Below, one piece after another: positions 18,858 to 27,998 of a stretch of 64,000 bases of DNA. This DNA comes from Photobacterium iliopiscarium (lineage in GTDB: Bacteria > Pseudomonadota > Gammaproteobacteria > Enterobacterales > Vibrionaceae), in NCBI RefSeq assembly GCF_003026395.1, contig NZ_PYOO01000002.1, positions 477,551-541,550 on the forward strand, read 5' to 3'. How positions within the stretch are numbered: position 1 is the stretch's first letter; each line of letters begins with the position of its first letter. The notes beneath the pieces were generated by a model that had not been told where the DNA came from, made no database searches, and saw only the letters and a list, made by a program, of their open reading frames with translations. The position numbers and the translations under genes were made by a program.

Positions 18858-18933
18858 CGATAAAATTTCGTTTTTAAGCGCGATAATCACCACAACATTA
18901 ATCTGTTATAGGATCCACACTTAAATCACATCA

Positions 18934-19392
18934 TTACTTTTTCGCAATAGGATCAACGAAAGTAACCGCCATATCCCACGGTTGTTCAATCCAAGTATCT
19001 TGTGGAATGCTAACAACAAAATCATCAACTAAATGTTGACCAGCTGGCTTTGCACATACGGTTACGAACTTAGCGCGAGGGTACATTTCGCGGATTTTTT
19101 CAGCAGTACCGCCAGTATCAACCAAGTCATCAACTACGATAAAACCTTCACCATCACCGTCTGCTTTCTTGATCACTTTCATATCACGTTGATGATCATG
19201 ATCGTAGCTTGCGATACATACCGTATCAACATGACGAATACCTAATTCGCGCGCCAAAATAGCAGCTGGCACTAAACCGCCACGGCTAACTGCAATAATT
19301 CCTGTCCACTGCTCAGCCGGTAGCAATTTTTCTGCTAACTGACGCGTGTACATTTGCATGTTATCCCAAGTGATTACGAATTTATTACTCAT
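18934..19392 (-). CDS. gpt: Xanthine-guanine phosphoribosyltransferase
   Basis: Purine salvage enzyme joining guanine, xanthine or hypoxanthine to PRPP. 152 residues, exactly the E. coli length. PRPP-binding motif [18 protein letters not shown], the SRGGLVPAA loop and the base-recognition region near [11 protein letters not shown] are all visible. The ATG has AGAGGTTG ahead of it; 13 extra residues in the longer frame are discarded. Next to a purine permease. Confidence 0.98.
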   Translation of the reverse strand: MSNKFVITWDNMQMYTRQLAEKLLPAEQWTGIIAVSRGGLVPAAILARELGIRHVDTVCIASYDHDHQRDMKVIKKADGDGEGFIVVDDLVDTGGTAEKIREMYPRAKFVTVCAKPAGQHLVDDFVVSIPQDTWIEQPWDMAVTFVDPIAKK

Positions 19393-19461
19393 AGTAAAAC
19401 AACCTCTGAAACAGCGATTTAAACATCGCATAAATTTATGTAAGCGTAAATAACATTACAC

Positions 19462-20751
19462 TTATAAGAAAATAATCTTCGCAAGAAATAACGCAGAAAT
19501 AACCCAAACACTGATATTTACTTCACGTCCCTTGCCACTTAATGCTTTAACAACTGCAAATGTAATGAAACCAAGACCAATACCTTCTGCAATTGAATAA
19601 GTTAAAGGCATTAGCAAACACACAACAACCACTGGAGCCGCTTCCGTTAAATCTCGCCAATCAATCGATACCAAGCCTGACATCATCAAAATAGCAACAT
19701 AAAATAACGCTCCGGCGGTTGCATAAGCAGGTACCATTCCAGCTAGCGGTGCAAAAAATAACGCTAATAAGAATAACACGCCAACGGTAACCGCTGTTAG
19801 ACCTGTACGTCCGCCAACTGCGACACCCGACACACTCTCAACAAAAGATGTGGTATTTGACGTTCCCAGTAGTGCACCAATAGAGGTTGCAGTACTGTCA
19901 GCCAATAGTGCTCGGTTTAAACGCGGTAATTTGCCATCTTCACCAATTAAGTTGGCTTTAGTTGCCACACCAACCAATGTACCTGCGGTATCGAACAAAT
20001 CGACAAACAAAAAAGCAAATACAATTGAAATCAACCCCACTTCCATTGCGCCTGAAAAATCAAGCTGCATAAAGGTAGGTGCAATACTTGGTGGCATTGA
20101 CATAATGCCGTTGTAATCCACTTCTCCGGCAATAATACTGATTGCCGTTACAATTAAAATCGCTATCAATACGGCCGCTTTAAAACCACGTTGTACTAAA
20201 GAAATCGTCAGGAAAAAACCTAGCGCAGCCATCATTGCCGAAAAACTGGTTAAATCACCGGCGGTCACTAACGTTGCTGGACTTGCAACCACAATGCCGG
20301 ATGTTTGCAGTGCAATAAACGCTAAAAACAAACCAATACCAGCAGAAATACCAATACGTAATGAATGAGGGATCGCATTAATGATCCATTCACGGACGCG
20401 CATAACACTCAGAGCAATAAAGCAGAGGCCAGATAAAAATACTGCCGCTAATGCCACTTGCCACGTATGCCCCATACCTAATACTACGGTATAAGTAAAA
20501 AATGCATTGAGTCCCATACCTGGTGCTTGTGCTACTGGATAGTTCGCATAAAAACCCATCACAAAACAACCAATCATTGCGGCTAAACAAGTTGCAACAA
20601 ACACTGCCCCTTGATCCATTCCTGTGCTGGCTAACATAGTGGGGTTTACAAAAATAATATAAGCCATTGTCAGGAAGGTAGTGACACCCGCCATAATTTC
20701 AGTGCGTACGGTAGTTCCATGTTCAGTGAGTTTAAATAACTTTTCTAGCAT
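19462..20751 (-). CDS. NCS2/AzgA-type purine permease
   Basis: 429-residue inner-membrane transporter with about 12-14 hydrophobic segments. N-terminal MLEKLFKLTEHGTTVRTEIM and the signatures YPVAQAPGMGLNAFFTYTVV, DLFDTAGTLVGV and GTSNTTSFVESVSGVAVGGRTGL are those of the adenine or guanine/hypoxanthine:H+ symporters (AdeP/GhxP group). Substrate choice among purines cannot be decided. A PurR-like operator lies 53-68 bases upstream, and gpt lies directly downstream, so import and salvage are adjacent. The start was set at MLEKLF, which has purine-rich GAACCGAGAAGC ahead; the longer frame adds an unrelated leader. Confidence 0.93.
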   Translation of the reverse strand: MLEKLFKLTEHGTTVRTEIMAGVTTFLTMAYIIFVNPTMLASTGMDQGAVFVATCLAAMIGCFVMGFYANYPVAQAPGMGLNAFFTYTVVLGMGHTWQVALAAVFLSGLCFIALSVMRVREWIINAIPHSLRIGISAGIGLFLAFIALQTSGIVVASPATLVTAGDLTSFSAMMAALGFFLTISLVQRGFKAAVLIAILIVTAISIIAGEVDYNGIMSMPPSIAPTFMQLDFSGAMEVGLISIVFAFLFVDLFDTAGTLVGVATKANLIGEDGKLPRLNRALLADSTATSIGALLGTSNTTSFVESVSGVAVGGRTGLTAVTVGVLFLLALFFAPLAGMVPAYATAGALFYVAILMMSGLVSIDWRDLTEAAPVVVVCLLMPLTYSIAEGIGLGFITFAVVKALSGKGREVNISVWVISALFLAKIIFL

Positions 20752-20803
20752 GCTTCTCGGTTCCTTAGAGAGATACAATAAAGTAACAAACAACGCCAAC
20801 AAA

Positions 20804-20819
20804 TAGAAAACGATTGCGC
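20804..20819 (-). promoter_or_regulatory. PurR-like operator before the purine permease
   Basis: Read on the minus strand, GCGCAATCGTTTTCTA. It keeps the PurR core GCAA-N-CG-N-TT and the later C. It differs from the consensus at both outer bases and one inner base. A 17-base block containing it (GGATTGCGCAATCGTTT) is repeated exactly before ompK. Confidence 0.7.
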
Positions 20820-21078
20820 AATCCATTTCGGAGCTGATTATAATCATGCGATCACGCAATTTCCAGATTTTATCGATGAAAACCATAAAACAATAACTAA
20901 CATCATTAACAATTCTTGATGAAATCAAATTTTAATCTTAATTATCATCACGTTAATATAATTACAGGCTTGTTTATTTTTTGAACGTTTACTTTTTTAA
21001 CCCTAAAATTAAGCGTTAATAAAGACCGATAACTAAAGTAACAAGGGGGGAAATAAGGTAGGAACAAAATACAGCAGC

Positions 21079-21109
21079 AAAAAAAACGCCACTTCAAATT
21101 GAAGTGGCG
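21079..21109 (-). terminator. Strong intrinsic terminator with no annotated gene before it
   Basis: Perfect nine-base arms CGCCACTTC/GAAGTGGCG around a five-base loop. Eight consecutive A on the plus strand form the minus-strand U-tract. No conventional gene reads into it; the only fitting source is a transcript from the promoter at 21456-21484. Confidence 0.92.
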
Positions 21110-21217
21110 GCAGAATGTTGCAGATAACTGGATAGTGTTATCGAGATATTCTTAATTTAAGGGGATGAACAAACTTGCATTTGTTTCGTTGAAAGCAACA
21201 AAACAATAAAATCTAAT

Positions 21218-21289
21218 TAGTAACGGTACGGCGTTGGGTAATGGAAGTTACTTGTATATACAGTACGGTTATTCCAAAAATGTGTCATT
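21218..21289 (-). CDS. Possible 23-residue small protein
   Basis: ATG ... TAA frame encoding MTHFWNNRTVYTSNFHYP followed by TPYRY. It overlaps, by ATGA, the stop of a six-codon ORF (MKFFLQ, 21286-21306) that owns the strong AAGGTG ribosome site, so it could be translated by reinitiation. A minus-one slip at the A-TTT-TTT run of the first ORF would instead fuse the two into a 29-residue product. The aromatic/proline-rich wording does not look random, but no homology is known to me. Confidence 0.4.
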
Positions 21290-21455
21290 GAAGAAAAAAT
21301 TTTCATTTAAATCACCTTAGTCATAAGTACACCAACGTCATCGTTAGTGGCTTGCCATCGCGGCTCACTTATTCTCGGTTCCTTGGAGGCGATATATCGG
21401 GTTCATCCTGAACATGTAGTGTTAATTCTTAAGCCAATCAACATGGCTTGACTAA

Positions 21456-21484
21456 ACTATAGCCAAAATGAAATAAATTTACAA
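21456..21484 (-). promoter_or_regulatory. Sigma-70 promoter of the structured transcript
   Basis: On the minus strand, TTGTAA (-35, at 21479-21484) and TATAGT (-10, at 21456-21461) are separated by exactly 17 bases. The predicted start falls at about 21449, the first base of the 5' hairpin. Confidence 0.7.
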
Positions 21485-21842
21485 CATTTATTTTAACTAG
21501 CTCACACTTTTTGCATCTATTACTTGAGATCTGTGTTTTCATGTAAATTTATTACATTATTTTTTAGTTATATTTCAATCTATCTCTTTATGGGTATTTT
21601 TCGGCACATTTGATCATAAAAAAGACATAACCGCCATTATGATTAAGGATAACGGCATCAGTCGCGTAATAATCGCAGAAATAAGTGCTATAAGATTTTA
21701 TTATTTGCCCTATCTCCCCCAAAGACAGAGTGATATGCTAAAACCAAAGCGATAAACATACTCGCTACCTATTTGTCATTTTACGGCTAAAACCCTACAA
21801 AATGACACTAGCCCAATCTCGTATATAAAAAGGAAGGCTACC

Positions 21843-23303
21843 GTGTCTGAAATTACTCAACTATCACCAACAGCTGTTTGGCATTTCTTTGATCAGATTT
21901 GTTCAATCCCTCACCCTTCTAAATATGAAGAGCAACTAGCACAATACATTGTGTCGTTCGCACAAGCTGAAGGGTTAGATGTTCGTCGCGATAATACGGG
22001 TAACGTTATTATTAAAAAACCAGCGACTGCTGGCATGGAAAACCGTAAAGGTGTCGTACTTCAAGCACACATTGATATGGTGCCACAGAAAAATGAAGAT
22101 ACCGTACATGACTTTACTCAAGATCCAATCCTGCCATTTATTGATGGTGAATGGGTAACAGCAACAGGTACAACACTAGGTGCAGACAATGGCATGGGCA
22201 TGGCAACCTGTCTTGCAATCCTAGCGGCTAAAGACATCGAACATGGTCCATTAGAAGTATTACTAACCATCGATGAAGAAACAGGCATGACAGGCGCTTT
22301 TGGCTTGGAAGCTGGCTGGCTTGAAGGCGATATTCTATTGAATACTGACTCTGAGCAAGAAGGCGAAGTTTACATGGGTTGCGCAGGCGGTGTTGATGTC
22401 GCGTTAACCATTGATATTCAACGTGAAGCTATTCCTGCTGAACATCAAGCAATTAAGTTAGTCGTTAAAGGCCTAAAAGGCGGTCACTCAGGCTGTGATA
22501 TTCACACCGGTCGTGGCAACGCAAATAAAATAATGGCGCGTTTCTTAGTGGGTCATGCTAATGAGCTTGATTTACGTCTTAATAACTTCATCGGTGGTAG
22601 CCTACGAAATGCTCTACCACGAGAAGCAACCGTAATTGCAACGTTACCTGCGGCAAATATCGATAAGCTTAATGCGTTATTTGCTCATTACCAACAAATC
22701 GTTAGTGCTGAATTAGGCCATGTTGAAACTGACATTACCTTATTTACTGAAGCATGTTCATTGCCTAGCGATGTTATGGTACTGGCTGACCAAACACGTT
22801 TAATGCATACGTTAAATGTTTGTCCTAACGGTGTTATTCGCATGAGCGATGATATTGAAGGCGTGGTTGAAACATCATTAAACATGGGTGTCATCACGAC
22901 TGAAGCGAATACCGTAACGATCCTATGTCTGATCCGTTCATTGATCGATTCTGGTCGTAGCTACGTTGAAGGAATGTTGCAATCATTAGCAGCACTTACT
23001 GGCGCACAGTGTGACGTATCTGGTGCATACCCAGGTTGGAAGCCTGATGCTGATTCTGAAATCATGCAAGTGTTCCGTGATACCTACCAGCAAATGTATG
23101 GTAATAAACCGAATATTATGGTGATCCACGCGGGTCTTGAGTGTGGTTTATTTAAAGAACCTTACCCAGAAATGGACATGTTGTCATTTGGTCCTACCAT
23201 CAAATTCCCTCACTCTCCTGATGAGAAAGTGAAAATTGATACTGTACAAATGTTCTGGGATCAAATGTTAGCGATTCTAAAAAATATTCCTGTTAAAAAA
23301 TAA
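21843..23303 (+). CDS. pepD: Aminoacyl-histidine dipeptidase (peptidase D)
   Basis: Cytoplasmic Zn dipeptidase, 486 residues, hydrolysing Xaa-His and other dipeptides. M20-type metal and catalytic motifs are visible: QAHIDMVPQ, GTTLGADNGMGMA, TIDEETGMTGAFGL, NTDSEQEGEVYMGCAGG, and a C-terminal HAGLECGLF and FPHSPDEKV. The start is a GTG with AAGGAAGG nine bases upstream. Next to gpt, divergently arranged, as in enterobacteria. Confidence 0.97.
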   Translation: MSEITQLSPTAVWHFFDQICSIPHPSKYEEQLAQYIVSFAQAEGLDVRRDNTGNVIIKKPATAGMENRKGVVLQAHIDMVPQKNEDTVHDFTQDPILPFIDGEWVTATGTTLGADNGMGMATCLAILAAKDIEHGPLEVLLTIDEETGMTGAFGLEAGWLEGDILLNTDSEQEGEVYMGCAGGVDVALTIDIQREAIPAEHQAIKLVVKGLKGGHSGCDIHTGRGNANKIMARFLVGHANELDLRLNNFIGGSLRNALPREATVIATLPAANIDKLNALFAHYQQIVSAELGHVETDITLFTEACSLPSDVMVLADQTRLMHTLNVCPNGVIRMSDDIEGVVETSLNMGVITTEANTVTILCLIRSLIDSGRSYVEGMLQSLAALTGAQCDVSGAYPGWKPDADSEIMQVFRDTYQQMYGNKPNIMVIHAGLECGLFKEPYPEMDMLSFGPTIKFPHSPDEKVKIDTVQMFWDQMLAILKNIPVKK

Positions 23304-23333
23304 CACTGAATATTAACGCTAACACCTGATCAT

Positions 23334-23358
23334 AAACGGGCCTAGTGCCCGTTTTTTT
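23334..23358 (+). terminator. Intrinsic terminator of pepD
   Basis: Arms AAACGGGC/GCCCGTTT with loop CTAGT followed by T residues, 31 bases after the stop. It sits between converging pepD and dinB. Confidence 0.92.
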
Positions 23359-23385
23359 ATGGTTCAGCATCCACTGTATAATAAA

Positions 23386-24459
23386 TTAAAAACCAAACGA
23401 CAATTGTTGAGCCTTTAATCCTTGCTCTAGACCAACGCTTAATCCAATTAAACGAATTTCTCGTCCTTGCTGACGTGTCAGTGCTTCTGTTAACAGTGGA
23501 ATAAATTGTTGTTTATCCAATAGCGGGCAACTATGCTCTACCGTTGTTTGCTGAAAGTCCGCAAATTTTAATTTCACCCCTTGTTTCGCAATATTCAACT
23601 GGGGACGCACTTTTCGCAATCGCTGTTCAAGCTCTACATGTAACTGCTCAATCACCTGCCAACATTCATCATAACTGGCTATATTTTTACTAAACGTACG
23701 TTCAACGCCAACCGATTTTCGCTGACGTTCCACAATCACTTCACGCTCATCAATACCATGAGCGCGTAACCATAATGATTGTCCAAACTTACCGAACTGT
23801 TGCAATAACTGCTGTTGGGCGTAATTTTGCACATCACGACCAATATACAACCCTTGTTGATGCAGTTTTTTAATAGTGACTTTCCCCACCCCTGGAATTT
23901 TCTCCAGTTTAAGCTCGGCGACAAAGTCATCCACTTGCTCAGGAGTAACAACATATTGACCATTGGGCTTATTAAGATCAGAGGCGACTTTTGCTATAAA
24001 TTTAACCGGAGCAATCCCAGCAGATGCGGTCAATTGCAGTTCTTGTTCAATCGTATGGCGAATATGTTGTGCAATTAAGGTCGCAGAACCATGGAGCATC
24101 TCGCAATCACTGACATCAAGATAGGCTTCATCTAATGACAACGGTTCAATTTTATCGGTATAACGAGCAAAGATAGCCCGTATTTGTTGAGATACTTGAC
24201 GATATATTTCCATTCGCCCATGCACTAACGTTAAATGAGGACACAGTTTCATCGCTTGTGCGGTTGGCATTGCAGAATGAATACCATATTTACGTGCTAA
24301 ATAATTGCAGGTACTGACCACGCCACGTTGTTCAGAGCGACCACCAATAGCAATAGGAATATCACGTAAGGCAGGGTTATCGCGCATTTCAACAGCCGCA
24401 TAAAAACAATCCATATCAACATGGATAATTTTACGTTGGATTGGCAATGGATTGGTCAC
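23386..24459 (-). CDS. dinB: DNA polymerase IV (translesion, Y family)
   Basis: 357 residues. Y-family palm motifs: HVDMDCFYAAVEMRDNP (catalytic Asp and steric-gate region), the YSLDEAYLDVSD-like PLSLDEAYLDVSD with catalytic Asp-Glu, helix-hairpin-helix LEKIPGVGKVTIKKL, and a little-finger domain. The end RLIGLSVGLEQG resembles the usual tail; a terminal SFGF could be the beta-clamp-binding peptide. A LexA box 33-48 bases before the start supports SOS control. Confidence 0.97.
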   Translation of the reverse strand: MTNPLPIQRKIIHVDMDCFYAAVEMRDNPALRDIPIAIGGRSEQRGVVSTCNYLARKYGIHSAMPTAQAMKLCPHLTLVHGRMEIYRQVSQQIRAIFARYTDKIEPLSLDEAYLDVSDCEMLHGSATLIAQHIRHTIEQELQLTASAGIAPVKFIAKVASDLNKPNGQYVVTPEQVDDFVAELKLEKIPGVGKVTIKKLHQQGLYIGRDVQNYAQQQLLQQFGKFGQSLWLRAHGIDEREVIVERQRKSVGVERTFSKNIASYDECWQVIEQLHVELEQRLRKVRPQLNIAKQGVKLKFADFQQTTVEHSCPLLDKQQFIPLLTEALTRQQGREIRLIGLSVGLEQGLKAQQLSFGF

Positions 24460-24491
24460 AGTAAATACTCATCAATGAACACAGCAAATAA

Positions 24492-24507
24492 CTGTTTTTA
24501 TATACAG
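24492..24507 (-). promoter_or_regulatory. LexA (SOS) box of dinB
   Basis: CTGTTTTTATATACAG fits CTGT-N8-ACAG exactly, with the flanks extending the symmetry (AA/TT). It lies just upstream of dinB. Confidence 0.92.
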
Positions 24508-24643
24508 TTATTATACGCTAATTTACTTAATCACAGTCAATATAGCAATGATCCATTTTTGCTAATAGTAACGATTGATAACGCGAGATCAGGTATGTCA
24601 CTACAGTTCTTTATCAATTTAGCTTTCACTTAAATTACACCCA

Positions 24644-24687
24644 TAAAAAAACCTAGGCATGACAGTTTTATTGTCGTACCTAGGCTT
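24644..24687 (-). terminator. Terminator of the nqr operon (after nqrM)
   Basis: Long hairpin: CCTAGG at both ends of the stem, inner GACA/TGTC, seven-base loop. Seven A on the plus-strand left side form the U-tract for the minus strand. 40 bases after the nqrM stop. Confidence 0.8.
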
Positions 24688-24726
24688 TAATGTAAGTAAT
24701 GGCTTACATAGTAATGTTTAAATCAG

Positions 24727-24948
24727 TTAAATAATCTGATTTTTCTTCCATTCAGCTTGACGTGCTGCGCGGGCTTCACGCTTTTTACGCGCATCACACG
24801 GTTCAGGGCAATCACATTCTTTCGCGATGCCAATCCCGTCTAAACCACCACAGCTGCCACTAACAGACTTACGCTGAAAAATATAACCTACTGCCATTGC
24901 AACAATAACCAGTAGAAAAACAGCAAATGTTACTAAATAAATTGCCAT
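24727..24948 (-). CDS. nqrM: Na+-NQR maturation protein NqrM
   Basis: 73 residues with one N-terminal membrane span (LVTFAVFLLVIVAMAVGYIF) and a Cys-rich tail: GSCGG, then CDCPEPCDARKK. By family knowledge NqrM (formerly DUF539) delivers iron for the metal site formed between NqrD and NqrE. The start was taken at MAIYLV with AGAGGC ahead; the longer frame overlaps apbE. Last gene of the nqr-apbE-nqrM string. Confidence 0.93.
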   Translation of the reverse strand: MAIYLVTFAVFLLVIVAMAVGYIFQRKSVSGSCGGLDGIGIAKECDCPEPCDARKKREARAARQAEWKKNQII

Positions 24949-24959
24949 GGATGCCTCTA

Positions 24960-25985
24960 TCATTTTTTATCTACATATTGGTTAAAGGTGTTTGATTTAT
25001 ATTCAACAAAGCCATTTTTGGTTTTTACAATCAACATGACTGGAATATTTTCTTTGTTTGCTAATGCAATCGACTCATCTTCTCCCATTACAGAAAAGGT
25101 GGTCGCATAAGCATCAGCCGTCATGCATGATGGCGCAATAACAGTTACCGACACTACATGATTATCAATCGGACGACCAGTTTTAGGATTAATCAAATGC
25201 GAATAGCGCACGCCATTTTCATCAAAGTAATTACGGTAATCACCTGATGTTGCGATTGCCATATCACCCGCTTGCAGAATTTCTTGTACCGCACGCTCAT
25301 TCTCTACTGGTTTTTCAACGGCAATTCGCCATAAAACATTGGCTTGATTTTTACCTTGTAGGCGTAATTCACCACCAATATCAACCATAAAGTTTTTAAC
25401 GTGCAAGTCATCTTTTAGATAATCCGCAATCACATCAACCCCATAACCTTTCGCGATTGACGATAAATCTACATATAACTTAGCTTCATCTTTCATCAGC
25501 TTATTATCAGGTAATACTTTCACATGCTGATAGCCCACTTCAGATAAGCGAGCAGTCACTTCTTTATCGGTTGGAATTGATTCAGGGCGCGCTTCAGGAC
25601 CAAAGCTCCATAAATTAACCACAGGTCCAACAGTAACATCATAAGCGCCATGGCTAGCTTTAGAGATGCGTAATGCTTCAGTGATCACTTTTGCTGTTGC
25701 CGCTGAGACTGGAAAAGGTTTATTCGCTGGCGCTTGATTAAATAAACTCAATTCAGATTGAGGACGATAAGTCGACATTTGATCGTTAACGAGCTCTAGA
25801 CGACGATCGATCTCTTGTTGGATCAATTTTGTTGCTGGCAAACCATCTTGATTAATAATTTTAATTGAATAATAGGTTCCCATTGTCGAGCCATTAATAG
25901 TGATTTGCTGACGCTGATCACTACAGCCGGCAAGCGCTAACAATGCTGTAATCACAAATACAGCCCGAATAAGGAACATTTTCAT
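24960..25985 (-). CDS. apbE: FAD:protein FMN transferase
   Basis: Attaches FMN covalently to Thr of NqrB and NqrC in the periplasm. 341 residues: lipoprotein signal with lipobox LAGC, GSTMGTYYSIKI opening, DVTVGPVVNLWSFGP, ATSGDYRNYF, HLINPKTGRPIDN and the Mg-binding TADAYATTFSVMG. Located between nqrF and nqrM, exactly where its substrates are made; a terminator at 26095-26130 separates it from nqrF, so it may have some separate transcription. Confidence 0.96.
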   Translation of the reverse strand: MKMFLIRAVFVITALLALAGCSDQRQQITINGSTMGTYYSIKIINQDGLPATKLIQQEIDRRLELVNDQMSTYRPQSELSLFNQAPANKPFPVSAATAKVITEALRISKASHGAYDVTVGPVVNLWSFGPEARPESIPTDKEVTARLSEVGYQHVKVLPDNKLMKDEAKLYVDLSSIAKGYGVDVIADYLKDDLHVKNFMVDIGGELRLQGKNQANVLWRIAVEKPVENERAVQEILQAGDMAIATSGDYRNYFDENGVRYSHLINPKTGRPIDNHVVSVTVIAPSCMTADAYATTFSVMGEDESIALANKENIPVMLIVKTKNGFVEYKSNTFNQYVDKK

Positions 25986-26094
25986 TCAACTACTCCAATG
26001 AAATAAAAGGTAATTTTTACTCTAGTGACCATAGTTAGTCATCACTAACTGATAATAACCACAATAAAAATAACATTACTATTCATTAATAATG

Positions 26095-26130
26095 AAAAAG
26101 GCTGACCTTAATAGGCCAGCCTTCTTTTCA
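26095..26130 (-). terminator. Terminator after nqrF
   Basis: AAGGCTG/CAGCCTT arms with inner CC/GG across one mismatch; A-tract on the plus-strand left side. Probably partial, allowing some read-through to apbE-nqrM. Confidence 0.75.
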
Positions 26131-26147
26131 AGGCGAAGAGCTAATAA

Positions 26148-27371
26148 TTAGCCACCGAAATCATCCAATAGGATGTTTTCATCTTCAACACCAAGATCTT
26201 TCAGCATGCTGATAACAGCAGCGTTCATCATTGGTGGACCACACATGTAGTACTCACAATCTTCAGGTGCTTCATGATCACGTAAGTAGTTTTCATAAAG
26301 AACATTGTGAATAAAGCCAGTGTAGCCATCCCAGTTATCTTCAGGCTGTGGATCAGACAACGCACAATGCCATACAAAGTTAGGATTTTCAGCTGCTAAT
26401 GAGTCAAAATCTTCTTCATAGAACATTTCACGCTTAGAACGTGCACCGTACCAGTAAGACATCTTACGCTTAGAGTGTAGACGCTTAAGTTGGTCGAAGA
26501 TATGAGAACGCATTGGCGCCATACCTGCACCACCACCGATGAATACCATTTCATTTTCAGTATCTTTAGCGAAGAACTCACCAAAAGGACCAGAAATAGT
26601 ACACTTGTCACCTTCTTTAAGTGACCAGATGAATGATGACATTTGACCAGGAGCTACATCAGGATTATTTGGCGGCGGCGTAGCAATACGCACGTTTAGC
26701 AAAATAATACCGAACTCTTCTGGGTAGTTAGCCATTGAGTAAGCACGGATGATATCTTCATCAACCTTAGACTCGTAGCGGAACAAGTTAAACTTATCCC
26801 AGTCGCCACGGTACTCTTCTGGTACATCAAAGTCTGAATATTTAATGTGGTGAGCAGGTGCTTCAATCTGAATGTAACCACCAGCACGGAAAGGTACTGT
26901 TTCGCCATCTGGAATTTGAAGCTTAAGCTCTTTGATGAAGGTTGCTTTGTTATCGTTAGAAATAACAGAACATTCCCACTTCTTCACACCGAAAATTTCT
27001 TCAGGAAGCTCGATGTCCATGTCAGATTTAACGTTAACCTGACACGCTAGACGTTCGCCTTCACGTGCTTCACCTTTAGAAATGTGATCAAGTTCTGTTG
27101 GTAGAATATCACCACCGCCAGATTTGATTTTTACACGACACTGACCACAAGAGCCACCGCCACCACATGCTGATGATACAAAAATACCGTTAGCAGAAAG
27201 TGCTGTCAGTAATTTACCGCCTGCACTTGTGGTGATCGCTTTTTCTGGATCGCCGTTTACTGAGATAGTAATGTCACCTGATGGTACTAGCTTAGATTTA
27301 GCGAATAAAATCACTAAAACTAGAGCCAGGATAATCAAGGTAAACATGCCTACGCCAAGAATAATATCCAT
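26148..27371 (-). CDS. nqrF: Na+-translocating NADH:quinone reductase subunit F
   Basis: Electron-entry subunit of Na+-NQR, oxidising NADH at the cytoplasmic face. 407 residues: N-terminal membrane anchor, a plant-type [2Fe-2S] domain ([17 protein letters not shown] plus a later LACQV), FAD-binding [11 protein letters not shown], and NADH-binding [14 protein letters not shown] with [10 protein letters not shown] near the end. Last structural gene of nqrABCDEF. Confidence 0.99.
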   Translation of the reverse strand: MDIILGVGMFTLIILALVLVILFAKSKLVPSGDITISVNGDPEKAITTSAGGKLLTALSANGIFVSSACGGGGSCGQCRVKIKSGGGDILPTELDHISKGEAREGERLACQVNVKSDMDIELPEEIFGVKKWECSVISNDNKATFIKELKLQIPDGETVPFRAGGYIQIEAPAHHIKYSDFDVPEEYRGDWDKFNLFRYESKVDEDIIRAYSMANYPEEFGIILLNVRIATPPPNNPDVAPGQMSSFIWSLKEGDKCTISGPFGEFFAKDTENEMVFIGGGAGMAPMRSHIFDQLKRLHSKRKMSYWYGARSKREMFYEEDFDSLAAENPNFVWHCALSDPQPEDNWDGYTGFIHNVLYENYLRDHEAPEDCEYYMCGPPMMNAAVISMLKDLGVEDENILLDDFGG

Positions 27372-27394
27372 TGACTATTCCTTCCTTATCCTGA

Positions 27395-27991
27395 TTACAG
27401 CTGTACGCCAGAGAAAGACATAAAGCCCAACGCCATAAGACCAACAGTGATAAAGGTAATACCTAAACCACGAAGACCCGCAGGTACATCTGAGTATTTC
27501 ATCTTCTCACGGATACCCGCAAGCGCAACAATTGCCAACATCCAACCAACACCAGAGCCGAAGCCATAGACAATTGATTCTGTGAAGTTGTAATCACGCT
27601 GCACCATGAAAGATACACCACCGAAGATTGCACAGTTAACTGTGATCAACGGTAAGAAAATACCTAGTGCGTTGTATAGCGGCGGGAAAAAACGATCCAG
27701 AACCATTTCAAGGATCTGAACCAATGCCGCGATAACACCGATGAACGTAATAAAGTTCAAGAAGGTAAGGTCAACACCTGGGAAAATCGCACCATCTTTA
27801 AGTACATAGTTGTACACAAGATTGTTTAACGGTACAGATAATGTAAGTACTACGATTACCGCAACACCCAGACCAAAAGAGGTCTTAACTTTCTTTGAAA
27901 CTGCTAAGAAAGTACACATACCCAAGAAGAAAGATAACGCCATGTTCTCGATAAAGATCGAGCGAACCAATAGGCTTAAATAATGTTCCAT
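27395..27991 (-). CDS. nqrE: Na+-NQR subunit E
   Basis: 198 residues, six hydrophobic segments, forming with NqrD an inverted-topology pair in the membrane that holds an iron centre. The opening [21 protein letters not shown] and [12 protein letters not shown] (with the conserved Cys) identify it. 23 bases before nqrF. Confidence 0.98.
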   Translation of the reverse strand: MEHYLSLLVRSIFIENMALSFFLGMCTFLAVSKKVKTSFGLGVAVIVVLTLSVPLNNLVYNYVLKDGAIFPGVDLTFLNFITFIGVIAALVQILEMVLDRFFPPLYNALGIFLPLITVNCAIFGGVSFMVQRDYNFTESIVYGFGSGVGWMLAIVALAGIREKMKYSDVPAGLRGLGITFITVGLMALGFMSFSGVQL

Positions 27992-27998
27992 ATTCCTC

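Larger units (their letters stand above)
21079..21449 (-). ncRNA. Putative structured transcript with tiny ORFs (not a family I recognise)
   Basis: Inferred minus-strand RNA of about 370 bases. It would begin at a hairpin AAGCCA-loop-TGGCTT (21431-21449) right where the promoter predicts the 5' end. Next come GTTCA-GGA-TGAAC (21401-21413) and the self-complementary CGATATATCG (21390-21399), then a Shine-Dalgarno AAGGTG followed by ATG at 21306, and the terminator at 21079. It could be a small RNA, a leader, or the mRNA of a very small protein. It matches no riboswitch consensus that I can recall. It also carries a 13-base stretch, AAGGAACCGAGAA, identical to the ribosome-site region of the adjacent purine permease. 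Confidence 0.6.
20830..21842. other. Long intergenic region between the purine permease and pepD
   Basis: About one kilobase without a conventional gene. It holds the permease promoter region, a structured minus-strand transcription unit (see the ncRNA entry), and, from 21500 on, AT-rich sequence that must contain the pepD promoter. I see no clear operator in the last 340 bases. Confidence 0.7.

Noticed and set aside
20752..20928. 59-residue N-terminal extension of the purine permease
   Set aside because: It crosses the PurR-like operator and promoter region, adds a hydrophobic leader not seen in the family, and the internal ATG restores the normal N-terminus.
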